This document shows, piece after piece, positions 1 through 7,348 of a stretch of DNA of 21,876 bases; within the stretch, counting starts at the first letter, position 1; every line of letters starts with the position of its first letter. The DNA is from a virus. The notes beneath the pieces were generated by a model. The model did no database searches and was not told the DNA's origin. It was given only the letters and a program-made list of their open reading frames with translations. The translations under genes and the position numbers were made by a program. The stretch lies in IMG/VR virus record IMGVR_UViG_3300033993_000376, positions 1 to 21,876 of that record; one strand, given 5' to 3'.

Positions 1-433
1 AGGCGACTTGTTCAAAGTCATCATACTTGTCCCGCGCTGCTTCTTCACGCTCTTGATAGCTTTCGAGAACGGCTGATTGCTGCTTGGCTGCTTCACGTTT
101 GGCCAATAGTTCTTCAGCTTTCTGATAGGCCATTGCTTCCGCATAGGCTTCAGGGCTTTCAAACTGGTCAACGGACGCAGTTGGTGCAGCTTTCACGATT
201 TGCGATTCCGCAGACCGATTTGCTTGTTCTCTTTCCCACTTACGTTGCTCTCTTGCGAGGCGTTTGCCGATCATCGCATCAATTTCAGCCTGGGAGTACT
301 TCTTTTCCTCTGTGGCTTGATCAACTTGGTTTTCAGCGACTTCCGGCGTACTTTCAGCAACTTCAGGTGTGGCCGTCACATCCGTGGTTGGCGCGGAGTC
401 TACTTCCGCTAGGGCTTGGACTTCTTCAGTCAT
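1..433 (-). CDS. Capsid scaffolding-like protein, N-terminal part (cut by left edge)
   Basis: The reading frame starts at ATG 433 and runs off the left edge, so only about 144 N-terminal residues are seen. An in-frame TAA lies two codons upstream, so this ATG is the first possible one in its frame; an AGGA lies about 10 nt before it. The first ~45 residues are acidic, Thr/Glu/Val-rich and probably disordered. Then comes KKYSQAEIDAMIGKRLAREQ, followed by a long charged Glu/Lys/Ala-rich helical stretch. This pattern (disordered acidic start, then a YSQAEIDAMI-type helix and coiled coil) is usual for phage head scaffolding proteins, which guide procapsid assembly and are absent from the mature head. 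Its position after portal and tail genes suggests that the major capsid gene follows beyond the left edge. The family assignment rests on pattern, not on a search. It is cut by the window edge, not visibly broken. Confidence 0.7.
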   Translation of the reverse strand, partial: MTEEVQALAEVDSAPTTDVTATPEVAESTPEVAENQVDQATEEKKYSQAEIDAMIGKRLAREQRKWEREQANRSAESQIVKAAPTASVDQFESPEAYAEAMAYQKAEELLAKREAAKQQSAVLESYQEREEAARDKYDDFEQVA

Positions 434-498
434 TTTTTATGAATCCTAAGATTCCTCGGTCTACTGGGCCGATACAGTTGTTTAAATCTTACACCAGA

Positions 499-750
499 TT
501 ACTCTGGCTGTGCAACTACTTGAGCAGCTTGATAAGCGGCAATCACTTCAGGGGTGTGAATAGATGCGGCAATCGCTTGCACTTTGGCATCTTCAGCACT
601 GTAGTCAGCACCAGGCACAACAACGTGGCGGTGGAACTTGCTACTGATTTCAACGCCATCTTCTTTAATAGCGGTCTTGGTGCGAACTTGGATTGAACCG
701 TTTTCAACAACTTCAATCAGATCGACAGAGATAACTTTTTCGAGAGCCAT
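499..750 (-). CDS. Hypothetical phage protein, 83 aa
   Basis: This is a complete small gene with a good ribosome site (AAGGAA, 5 nt before ATG 750). The protein begins MALEKVISVDLIEVVENGSI and contains the mid-region SSKFHRHVVVPGADYSAEDA, then an Ala/Val-rich tail. I recognise it as the type of short conserved protein often encoded beside capsid genes in environmental podophages, but I know no function for it. It has no membrane segment, signal peptide or catalytic motif. It lies between the spike gene and the scaffold gene, in the same leftward late transcript, so a virion or assembly role is possible. The 67-bp gap to the spike gene contains no gene. Confidence 0.75.
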   Translation of the reverse strand: MALEKVISVDLIEVVENGSIQVRTKTAIKEDGVEISSKFHRHVVVPGADYSAEDAKVQAIAASIHTPEVIAAYQAAQVVAQPE

Positions 751-817
751 AATATTTCCTTGTTTCCAGCCACGGCATCCACCGTAGCATTAAGTCTGGT
801 GGGCCGCGCCAGTACGG

Positions 818-2515
818 TTATAGGTTGCCTTCAGATGTCCAAAAACCAGGCTCACCAGCAGTTGTGCATCGCCATGCTTTAGGCTGACCAACTACAGCGC
901 CTCGATTAATAACTCGATCTCCAATTGTGTATGCACCAGCAATAGGGGGTACTCCAGAATAAGTGTATTGTTCAACAATGCCTGTGCCAGTGTGTTGTAT
1001 TTTTTCAGTAATAAAATTTAATTTATCAAAAATACATCCTGTGCCTTCGGCAAGAACTACATCATAGTCAACACTTTCAGTTGATCTAAATGAATTTCCA
1101 CTTACATTTGTATATGTAGCATTTGCAAGAAAAAAAGCAATATTTCCACAAAATACTTTATTGTCTGCAATTGATCCGTAATTTACATAAGAAACTTGTA
1201 ATCCGTCAAAAACGGAGTTAATAATATTTCCGTTAATTACTACATCGTCCATAACACCGCTGGTAGTTCTTGAAAACAACATTCCAATACTAGCTGCATT
1301 AGTTGCATGAACATGATTATTAGAAACATTGATTGATTGTTGAGAAGCATTGATGCAGTCAACATAGATTGCAGCGTTACTTCCCATCTGGTAAACCTTG
1401 TTACCAATAATGTTGGAATAACTGCACTTGGTCATGCGAATACCGCTGTTAAAAGAGCCTGTCAGTTCTTCAGATCGAATCACATTACCTTGAACATGAA
1501 TTCCATGTTCTTGGCTAGAAGCCGCCCAAATGCCTGGGCCTCGCAAAGACTGAATTTGGTTATTTGAAACAATGATAGATGCAGTCTGTACTTCATCGGC
1601 AATGCTTGCCGTAATGCAAGCCATAGCCAAAGTGCCAAAATTGCTAGTGTTAAGGCAACAACGATAAACAGTGTTTCCTGTGCAAACTGCACCACCAGCC
1701 CCTTGTAAATAAATACCAGCACCAGACGCACCACCAACATAGTCACCAAGAATGTTGGACACAACATTATTAGAGATCACAGCAAGGCAGTCATATCCCG
1801 ATGGGGCTGAAACATCAGTTGTGTAATACAAGATGCCGTAGCCTTTTTTGTTGTCCACCCGATTGTTTGTGATGATGTTACCAATCATGGTTGCACCAAC
1901 TAAATAGTAATCATTAAATGCAATACCAACGCCAGCATTTGCACCAAGGCAGAAATTGCCTTCAACTACGTTGTACGAGCAAGCTCCATATGCGTAAATG
2001 TTTCCAGCATCTTCGTTTGCCGTCGCAGTTGTGTACCAATCACCAAAATAATTGTTGCGGATTTTGTTGTTAGATGAGTTGTAAAGCCGAATTCCGATGT
2101 TGTAGCAATTAAAAATGAAATTATTTTCAATTGTGCATTGTGCGGAATTGCTAAGATAAATTGCACCTTTACCGTTTAAACCGCCAAGAGTTCCCACAGA
2201 ACCACGGCACGACAGTTTAAGATCACGAACGGTGACACCAGCCTTGTTGGTCAAGTCAATTCCAGTAGTATCGCCATCTTTAATGATGATGTGAGAATCT
2301 CTGCCAGCGCCAAAAATTAAGCTATTACCCTGTGGCAAAACAGCCGATCCAATGTAGTACTCACCTTCGGGAAAAAACACACTTTGACTTGCATTAAAAG
2401 CAGCTTGAATAGCCGCAGCGTCATCGTTTGGAAAGCCAAGACCAGTCGCTCCAAAGTCTAAAACATTGGCTACTGCACCTTTAATCATCGAATAGGATGC
2501 TTTAGTCAAAGACAT
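818..2515 (-). CDS. Tail spike with right-handed beta-helix (pectate-lyase-like fold)
   Basis: The 565-aa product most likely binds or cuts host surface polysaccharide. Residues ~14-60 (VLDFGATG, then NDDAAAIQAAF and FFPEGEYYIGS) match the start of the Pectate_lyase_3 / right-handed beta-helix family. Residues ~80-500 are a long series of Asn-rich rungs (for example NNFIFNC, NNKIRNNYF, GNIITNNRVDN), typical of a parallel beta-helix. The last ~45 residues (AYTIGDRVINR, then WRCTTAGEPGFWTSEGNL) form a terminal module common at the C-termini of phage tail proteins. There is no head-binding domain in this chain, so it presumably attaches through a partner such as the 166-aa protein encoded upstream. 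It starts at ATG 2515, two bases after the stop of the preceding fibre gene. Parts are very AT-rich (1081-1140 is about 27% GC, against about 58% at 14161-14220), suggesting acquisition from elsewhere. A lyase or hydrolase activity is not proven by the fold. Confidence 0.85.
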   Translation of the reverse strand: MSLTKASYSMIKGAVANVLDFGATGLGFPNDDAAAIQAAFNASQSVFFPEGEYYIGSAVLPQGNSLIFGAGRDSHIIIKDGDTTGIDLTNKAGVTVRDLKLSCRGSVGTLGGLNGKGAIYLSNSAQCTIENNFIFNCYNIGIRLYNSSNNKIRNNYFGDWYTTATANEDAGNIYAYGACSYNVVEGNFCLGANAGVGIAFNDYYLVGATMIGNIITNNRVDNKKGYGILYYTTDVSAPSGYDCLAVISNNVVSNILGDYVGGASGAGIYLQGAGGAVCTGNTVYRCCLNTSNFGTLAMACITASIADEVQTASIIVSNNQIQSLRGPGIWAASSQEHGIHVQGNVIRSEELTGSFNSGIRMTKCSYSNIIGNKVYQMGSNAAIYVDCINASQQSINVSNNHVHATNAASIGMLFSRTTSGVMDDVVINGNIINSVFDGLQVSYVNYGSIADNKVFCGNIAFFLANATYTNVSGNSFRSTESVDYDVVLAEGTGCIFDKLNFITEKIQHTGTGIVEQYTYSGVPPIAGAYTIGDRVINRGAVVGQPKAWRCTTAGEPGFWTSEGNL

Positions 2516-2517
2516 AA

Positions 2518-3240
2518 TTAAACCTTGTATGTGATTTCAAAGCCAGCATATGTGCTTGCACCTGTACTGGCCCACGAAACAGTGTTACCAATAAAATCAA
2601 GAAGTGTAATTGTTGTTGATGACGGAGATACGTTTAAAGACAATCCATTTGTGATTGTTGTTCTACCGCACCACACAGAACCAACAGCGTAAGCAGCAGC
2701 ATTTGATGTGAAAGGCAAACCAGTCACACTGATTGCACCCGCAGCGCCTACGTTGCTTACATCCCTGAATGAACAATAAACAGTTACTTGATCACCAATT
2801 TTTGTGTAATAGGCCGTTGCTGTTATTGGTGTTGTTGGCGGTGTTGCCGATGTCAAAGTAGCGGTAAAAGTGCCTTCTTCATAATCATCAAACAATTCAC
2901 TTGTGCCTGTGTTTGGTGTGGCAGAAAAGTCAATGCCGTTGCCTGATGTGCCGATAACCAAGTTGCCTGTGCTTAAAGTTTGATCACCAGTAAATGATTG
3001 GGCAGCGTCTGTTCTCGCAACAGTAAAGTTGGCATTAGGTACAGTTGCAACGCGAGTTGTACCAGTACCAGGGCCAGTAACTTGCAAAATACCAGTTGTT
3101 GCATTTGACCGAATGTTTTTAACCGTCAAATCATCGGTTGCCACTTTAACCGTAGCGCCACTTTGAACAATAGGCAATACTTCTGTGCCAGCAAGCGGTG
3201 TAGTTGCGCTAGTTAGTGCGGAGATTTTCTTATCTGCCAT
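2518..3240 (-). CDS. Tail fibre-like structural protein, 240 aa
   Basis: The protein starts MADKKISALTSATTPLAGTE, a typical beginning for phage tail fibre proteins, followed by low-complexity Thr/Ser/Gly/Val beta-rich sequence (TGILQVTGPGTGTTRVATV, NLVIGTSGNGIDFSA). The C-terminal ~120 residues (DDYEEGTFTATLTSATPP to FEITYKV) look like a compact receptor- or partner-binding domain ending in beta strands; the EEGTFTATLT motif recurs at fibre C-terminal domains. The ribosome site is TAAGGAAC before ATG 3240. It is flanked by the 166-aa head-binding-like gene upstream and the beta-helix spike downstream, so the three probably build one adsorption apparatus. No enzyme motif is visible. The exact place in the virion is inferred. 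Confidence 0.75.
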   Translation of the reverse strand: MADKKISALTSATTPLAGTEVLPIVQSGATVKVATDDLTVKNIRSNATTGILQVTGPGTGTTRVATVPNANFTVARTDAAQSFTGDQTLSTGNLVIGTSGNGIDFSATPNTGTSELFDDYEEGTFTATLTSATPPTTPITATAYYTKIGDQVTVYCSFRDVSNVGAAGAISVTGLPFTSNAAAYAVGSVWCGRTTITNGLSLNVSPSSTTITLLDFIGNTVSWASTGASTYAGFEITYKV

Positions 3241-3252
3241 GATAGTTCCTTA

Positions 3253-3753
3253 TCAGTTGTATAAAATCTCAATAAGAGATGTGAGAGGTGGCGCTTCAGA
3301 AAATGTTAGTGTTGTTCCTGAAACAGAAAATGTGTTTTTATTCTGATACACGCCGTTGATGTACACAGAAATGACGTTCTCATTCGCCACGCTAGTTGAC
3401 AAAGTAAAAGCAACGGTTGTTCCATCGCCAGTAAAGTTATCTGGATTATTAATTGGAACGCCTACACCAGAAATATTGTCATAAGTCGCAATCAATACAT
3501 CATTTGAGTCTTTAAGAACAAACTTATAGATTGCCGATGTAATCCATATTTCACCGCCATCAGGCACTCGGCCAGCCGCATCCAAAACAACTGGGTTTGT
3601 ACGAGCAACATTCCCCAAGTTAGTTGTATAACTAGGCAAAGGAGTTGTTGTACCAGCTGCATAGGTATACAGCTTACCGCCAGTCAGAACAGCGCCGGTA
3701 TTGGTAAAAAACTGGGCCGCTACACCGCCCACTGGGGATAAGAATACGGCCAT
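3253..3753 (-). CDS. Tail spike/fibre head-binding (adaptor) protein, 166 aa
   Basis: The N-terminal ~80 residues (FLSPVGGVAAQFFTNTGAVL, LYTYAAGTTTPLPSYT, NPVVLDAAGRVP, IWITSAIYKFVLKD) match the N-terminal virion-attachment domain seen on many podophage tail spikes and fibres. The remainder (NNPDNFTGDGTTVAFTLST, VYINGVYQ, FSEAPPLTSLIEILYN) is a short beta-rich module that also recurs in phage fibres. The attachment domain is normally fused to a long fibre; here the protein stops at 166 aa and the beta-helix is encoded separately, which suggests a split or multi-part spike. GGAG lies 9 nt before ATG 3753, inside the end of the preceding 54-aa gene. Confidence 0.8.
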   Translation of the reverse strand: MAVFLSPVGGVAAQFFTNTGAVLTGGKLYTYAAGTTTPLPSYTTNLGNVARTNPVVLDAAGRVPDGGEIWITSAIYKFVLKDSNDVLIATYDNISGVGVPINNPDNFTGDGTTVAFTLSTSVANENVISVYINGVYQNKNTFSVSGTTLTFSEAPPLTSLIEILYN

Positions 3754-3758
3754 TTAGG

Positions 3759-3923
3759 TCACTCCAAAAGAATTTGTCCATCGTCCTCTTGGACGAGGTT
3801 GTCGCCAGATTCGGTGAGAAGGTTGCCAACCGATGCACCGCTGTCGCGTGTGCCTGAAAACAGCGTGACAATACCCGCTAGGCCAATGGCCACCGAATTG
3901 CGAAGGGCGACACCAAAGCTCAT
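3759..3923 (-). CDS. Small phage protein, 54 aa, hydrophobic N-terminus
   Basis: This short gene starts at ATG 3923, in an ATGA overlap with the stop of the preceding gene (TGA at 3922-3920), so translational coupling is likely. The product begins MSFGVALRNSVAIGLAGIVT, with a mildly hydrophobic segment at residues ~11-22, and ends in an acidic repeat-like tail (NLLTESGDNLVQEDDGQILL). The TESGD/QEDDG tail resembles short beta-turn repeats found in phage fibre and neck proteins. The gene lies between a small structural-type gene and the head-binding adaptor gene in the late operon. The function is unknown. Support for it being real comes from the exact overlap and the snug fit between its neighbours. 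Confidence 0.7.
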   Translation of the reverse strand: MSFGVALRNSVAIGLAGIVTLFSGTRDSGASVGNLLTESGDNLVQEDDGQILLE

Positions 3924-4228
3924 TGCTTATTGATCGGTTTGCAGTACGCAGTGCCGTCTGTGCTACCAATTCGTATCACACTGACACGCCAAGGGGAGCC
4001 GTTTGAACTGAGTGTCAGAACAAACGGGATAGGTGTAAATGCAGGGATTGGTGTGCTGGCGCTAGTGGCAACAGCCCCCACACCCACTTCAACATAGCAG
4101 GGCACATCAGCCCAGACTAGCACACCTTGTGGGCCAGCGTTCCATGCGGTTGTGTTGCCTGCACTTGCGCCAGCAGTTGCGGTGTAAGCGGGGAAATCCG
4201 CTTTGCTCATTGGGTTGAGAAGTTCCAT
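3920..4228 (-). CDS. Hypothetical virion-associated protein, 102 aa
   Basis: A clear ribosome site (AAGGA, 5 nt before ATG 4228) supports the start; the internal Met 7 is a less likely start. The sequence (MELLNPMSKADFPAYTATAG, then NTTAWNAGPQGVLVWADVPCYVEVG, then a Pro/Thr-rich stretch and WRVSVIRIGSTDGTAYC) is mostly beta and recalls small phage proteins encoded near portal or neck genes. It has no membrane segment or catalytic motif. It is separated by 8 bp from the DUF5856-like gene upstream and overlaps the 54-aa gene downstream by ATGA. A minor structural role is inferred only from its position. Confidence 0.7.
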   Translation of the reverse strand: MELLNPMSKADFPAYTATAGASAGNTTAWNAGPQGVLVWADVPCYVEVGVGAVATSASTPIPAFTPIPFVLTLSSNGSPWRVSVIRIGSTDGTAYCKPINKQ

Positions 4229-4236
4229 GATGATCC

Positions 4237-4599
4237 TTACGCCAAGAATTTCAATTTGTACAAAGTCCGGAGATATATCTCAACGATATTATCTATCAAT
4301 TGTTGCATTGTTGAATCAGATTTATCACACACATCGTAACGAGCCGCTTCAATTTCAGCAAGTGAGTCCTGCAAGAATTCAGTGATGTTAGCCGTCTTCT
4401 TGGCCGAATTCAAGGTAATTGGGCCAATTAGACCATATCGGCCTTGGTAGGTTTCAGCAAAATCATCAGCCGCACCAATAATGCGGTTGTAGAAGATGTT
4501 GAGCGCTTCGTGCTTGCTAAAACTGCGTGTGTTCAGGTGTACGGAATGTGCAACATCCCGCGCCAAGAACAGCAAGCCTAAAAATTCATTTGCTTTCAT
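4237..4599 (-). CDS. DUF5856-like protein (ferritin/Dps-like helical fold), 120 aa
   Basis: The protein is almost entirely helical: MKANEFLGLLFLARDVAHSV, LNTRSFSKHEALNIFYNRI, DDFAETYQGRYGLIGPI, then two more helices. The order 'NEFL..LF..RD.AH..H..T.SF..H.AL..FY' followed by 'D.F.E.YQG.YG' is what I know from DUF5856 proteins of phages, which resemble Dps or ferritin four-helix bundles. Conserved His residues at ~18 and ~21 and Glu/Asp further on could be metal ligands, but this is not established. The gene begins in an ATGA overlap with the end of the portal gene, so it is translated together with it. Its role in the virion or the infected cell is unknown. Confidence 0.75.
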   Translation of the reverse strand: MKANEFLGLLFLARDVAHSVHLNTRSFSKHEALNIFYNRIIGAADDFAETYQGRYGLIGPITLNSAKKTANITEFLQDSLAEIEAARYDVCDKSDSTMQQLIDNIVEIYLRTLYKLKFLA

Positions 4600-6797
4600 T
4601 GTGGCATTCCTTGTGGAGGCATCTGTTGTTCTGGGGGCATCTCAGGAGGCATCATCTCCATGGGCATGGGTTCCTCGCGCATCTCAGGCATCTGGTTCAT
4701 CATGCTTTGCGACTCCATGGCCGCAGCGACAACACCCATGGCAATGTCTTGGATTTGTTCTTCAGTCATACCGGCCTGCACAGCGGCAATGCGCTTGGTT
4801 TCGGCATCGTATGCTTTGATCTGAGCCTCAAAGTCCTTGCGCTCCAAGTCTTGCATTTCGATTGACTTGCCGACATTCTGGATCATCTGGTACATCTGCT
4901 CCATCTCAGCGCCCATCGCCTGAATCTGTTGCTGGGCTGCCTGCAATGCTGGATCGTCCTCACCATCTGACAAGAACTTGGGATCAATGGTCTTGGCAAA
5001 GCGCTTAGACATTTCCTGTGCGCCAGGCCAGTCCATGTTCTTGACAAACAAGTCGCCAGCCACAGACCACAGTTGGGGATTACCCTGTAACAGTTGAGCC
5101 ATGGCTTCCAAGGCTTCTTGGCGCTTGGTTGCATAGCCTGGGCCAGTTGTGGCCACCACATCGTACTTGCCGACGCCGGGGTTGTAGATCTTCTCGATCA
5201 CAATGCCCTGCTCATTGACAATCTTGTTGACGGGTTGGGGCTGGTCAGGGTTAATCTTGACCATCTTAGTCTCGCCGTCTTCACCAATGATGCGAGCAAT
5301 GCGCTGTGTGTCGTAAATCTTGGGGATCAAGTCCACCAACTGACGGGCCACATGGCGCACGGCACGGGTTAGGTTATCCCCGTAATGGAAAGTACCTACA
5401 TCACCCTCACGCTGACGAGCCAGAATGGCTTTTCCAGAGCGTTCGTTGGAACCCATGCCGAGTGATGCGTTGTATTGGCCCGTTGTGGACTTGATGTCCT
5501 CAGATGCGCCTGCTTTGGCCTGCAATAGGCCGCTAGAGGCCATTGGTGGTTGTGCCCGCTGGGGTAGTGGCAAAACCGCACCTTGGCCGTCTGTAACGTC
5601 TGGATTGACCTCCAGATATGGCCAGTTGTTTGTGTTGGCGGTCTTCCACTTGTCCTCATAGCCCTCGAACTGGCCACCGTAGCCAATGAACGGAGCCTTG
5701 GGCGCCAGAGCCAGCATCTCAGCTTCTTGAGACACCCAATAGTTGTACATGCGCTGGGCATCTTTAGCGTTTCTGACAAGGCCAGAAATGTAAATACGGC
5801 CATCAACCTCAAACTCGTTGCCGATCACACGGATCACAGGAATCCATTTGCCAGCCCACTCTTTTTGTTCAAGGATTTCGTAGCCGTTGATCTTGCAGTA
5901 CATCACCCGTGGGCGCTCAGAGATGCGGCTTTTGATTGGCTTGCCAAACATGTCCTTGAGCATCTTGTCCTCTGGCGTGCCTTCAAAGGCAGACTGGTTG
6001 CCAGGGTACAAGTTCAGCTTGGTTTTGTCGTAGTCAATGTAGTAATAACTAGCGATACGCACTGTGTCTTCATTGAGCCAGTTGCTGATCGACTGGTCAC
6101 CCACACCAAGGGACTGCAAGGTTGAGATAGGCGCAGCATCTGGGTACTGGCGCTCATATTCTGCTTTTGTCAAGTCTTCGGTAATGAAGCAATACTTGGC
6201 ATCTGCGCCCGTTGGGTCTTGGATCAAAGGATCCATGTAGACCGAGAAGGAGTTGCGAATACGGCCAATCTTGATGTCCTGATCGAATGTGTTTTCGTCA
6301 CAGTACTCGGTCATCAGGGTGATGTAGCCCTCGCCATAGGACACCTGATTTTCGCAGGCCGTGTCGTATGCCACGTCAGCGTCAGAGATGTACTCAATGT
6401 GGCGAATCATGCCGTTAAAAATCTCGGCCACTTCCACATCAGCGTTGTCATCAACTGGGATGACCTTTGCGCCTGGGCGGTTCTGACGCATGTCATTCGT
6501 CACTTGACGAACGTGCTGCGGCAATTTGTTGATTGTCAGTGTTGGGCGTGCATTGATTGTCTGACCCTGCACCGCGCCGCGAGTGGCCAAGACATCAGCA
6601 GGCCACTGCCAATGATTGTCGGGTGATCCAGCATAAAAGCGCAGGTCGTCAATTTCGTCTTCGCGGCTCTCGGCCAGTGCAGAGACTGCCATGTCCAACC
6701 GAGCGCGGGCGGTTGTCAGAATGTCTGAGTCAGACTTGGGTGGTTTGCCGCCAGCGGCTACATTAGCCGCCGCGACCATTCCGGTTGGATCAGCCAT
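4596..6797 (-). CDS. Portal protein (P22 gp1-like)
   Basis: The 733-aa product forms the ring at the head vertex through which DNA enters and leaves and to which terminase and neck bind. Its length and layout match P22-type portals. The N-terminal helical part contains SREDEIDDLRFYAGSPDN, then TLTINKLPQHVRQVTNDMRQ with NRPG, and a stem/clip region follows (DADVAYDTACENQVSYGEGY, FSVYMDPLIQDPTGADAKYC). Residues ~620-690 form a Gln/Glu-rich coiled coil, and the last ~40 residues are Met/Pro/Gln-rich (EPMPMEMMPPEMPPEQQMPP), comparable to the barrel or tail extension of P22-like portals. The start overlaps the stop of the preceding 45-aa gene (TAATG). It lies shortly downstream of terminase, as usual. 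Confidence 0.93.
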   Translation of the reverse strand: MADPTGMVAAANVAAGGKPPKSDSDILTTARARLDMAVSALAESREDEIDDLRFYAGSPDNHWQWPADVLATRGAVQGQTINARPTLTINKLPQHVRQVTNDMRQNRPGAKVIPVDDNADVEVAEIFNGMIRHIEYISDADVAYDTACENQVSYGEGYITLMTEYCDENTFDQDIKIGRIRNSFSVYMDPLIQDPTGADAKYCFITEDLTKAEYERQYPDAAPISTLQSLGVGDQSISNWLNEDTVRIASYYYIDYDKTKLNLYPGNQSAFEGTPEDKMLKDMFGKPIKSRISERPRVMYCKINGYEILEQKEWAGKWIPVIRVIGNEFEVDGRIYISGLVRNAKDAQRMYNYWVSQEAEMLALAPKAPFIGYGGQFEGYEDKWKTANTNNWPYLEVNPDVTDGQGAVLPLPQRAQPPMASSGLLQAKAGASEDIKSTTGQYNASLGMGSNERSGKAILARQREGDVGTFHYGDNLTRAVRHVARQLVDLIPKIYDTQRIARIIGEDGETKMVKINPDQPQPVNKIVNEQGIVIEKIYNPGVGKYDVVATTGPGYATKRQEALEAMAQLLQGNPQLWSVAGDLFVKNMDWPGAQEMSKRFAKTIDPKFLSDGEDDPALQAAQQQIQAMGAEMEQMYQMIQNVGKSIEMQDLERKDFEAQIKAYDAETKRIAAVQAGMTEEQIQDIAMGVVAAAMESQSMMNQMPEMREEPMPMEMMPPEMPPEQQMPPQGMPQ

Positions 6798-6934
6798 TAT
6801 TTTTTCTTCTTTTCTGCTTCACGTTTGACTGAATACGCGATGGCCACGGCCTGCTTGACGGGCTTGCCAGCTTTAACTTCAGCTTTGACGTTCTTGCGAA
6901 AGGCTTCGGGTGATTTTGATTTAACCAGTGGCAT
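6797..6934 (-). CDS. Small basic lysine-rich phage protein, 45 aa
   Basis: The product is [20 protein letters not shown] followed by [20 protein letters not shown] and a run of Lys. It is strongly basic and probably helical. Proteins of this pattern ('SK.AF.KN...[16 protein letters not shown]') are common in phages between terminase and portal genes, but no function is known to me. It starts 2 bp after the stop of the preceding gene and its stop overlaps the portal start (TAATG), so it is embedded in the packaging operon. The charge suggests DNA or nucleic-acid contact, or a head-internal protein; this is inference. Confidence 0.8.
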   Translation of the reverse strand: MPLVKSKSPEAFRKNVKAEVKAGKPVKQAVAIAYSVKREAEKKKK

Positions 6935-6936
6935 GA

Positions 6937-7089
6937 TTATTTCTTCTTCGCTGTTTTGGCAGATTCTTTAAACGCTTTGGCAGTTGGCGCGCCCTTGTCG
7001 CCTGGCTGACGCATCTTTTCTTTGCTGCCAGCGGCTATGCGCTCACGTTTTGCATGGATATTGGCATATAAGCCGGGTTTGGTAGCCAT
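6937..7089 (-). CDS. Small basic phage protein, 50 aa ([19 protein letters not shown] type)
   Basis: I chose ATG 7089 ([20 protein letters not shown]) because GGAAG lies 8 nt upstream and the gene then begins one base after the preceding stop at 7091. The longer frame from 7134 has no ribosome site and would overlap its neighbour. The pattern '[30 protein letters not shown]...AKTAKK' is widely conserved in phage genomes, with no known function to my knowledge. It is rich in Lys/Arg and Gly. Together with its two neighbours it makes a cluster of three tiny basic proteins between terminase and portal. Confidence 0.8.
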   Translation of the reverse strand: MATKPGLYANIHAKRERIAAGSKEKMRQPGDKGAPTAKAFKESAKTAKKK

Positions 7090-7090
7090 A

Positions 7091-7348
7091 TCAACACTTC
7101 CATCGTTTAAGAGCTGCTTTAGCGCGTTCGCCATCTTTGGCGTTGGCCGCTACTGCGCCCATTCTTGCACAAAATGAATCCTTGCGCCCCTGATCTGCCT
7201 TCGTCTTGGGGTTAGGCGCTGGCGCCTTCAAGTTAGAACCCGTTGCGGCATTGTACTTAGCGCGGCCCTTCTCGGTCAAGCCAGCACCTTTGCTGACCGG
7301 CAACTTTTCGCCTCGGCCAACGCTTAAGGACACACTCTTTTTAGCCAT
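7091..7348 (-). CDS. DUF6321-like small protein, 85 aa
   Basis: I chose ATG 7348 (MAKKSVSLSVGRGEKLPVSK), which overlaps the terminase stop as TAATG. The sequence GAGLTEKGRAKYNAATGSNL, then a Pro/Lys-rich linker, then RKDSFCARMGAV and a final RAKAALKRWKC match the layout I know for DUF6321 ('LT.KGR.KYNRATGSNLK ... RR.SFCARM ... AL.RW.C'). Two Cys residues (in SFCAR and at the C-terminus) are typical of that group and could bind metal, although this is unproven. It is very basic. The function is unknown, but it is found in many phages near packaging genes. Confidence 0.8.
   Translation of the reverse strand: MAKKSVSLSVGRGEKLPVSKGAGLTEKGRAKYNAATGSNLKAPAPNPKTKADQGRKDSFCARMGAVAANAKDGERAKAALKRWKC

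Noticed and set aside
133-696. 187-codon plus-strand frame at the left edge
   Set aside because: It runs opposite the scaffold-like gene and the 83-aa gene, both of which have sensible products and signals.
751-817. GC-rich segment between the spike and the 83-aa gene as a terminator
   Set aside because: Only a 4-bp CTGG/CCAG pairing with a 9-nt loop is visible, and there is no T-run.
5583-6125. 180-codon frame opposite the portal gene
   Set aside because: It is antisense to an unmistakable portal coding region and has no ribosome site or family; it is a codon-bias shadow.
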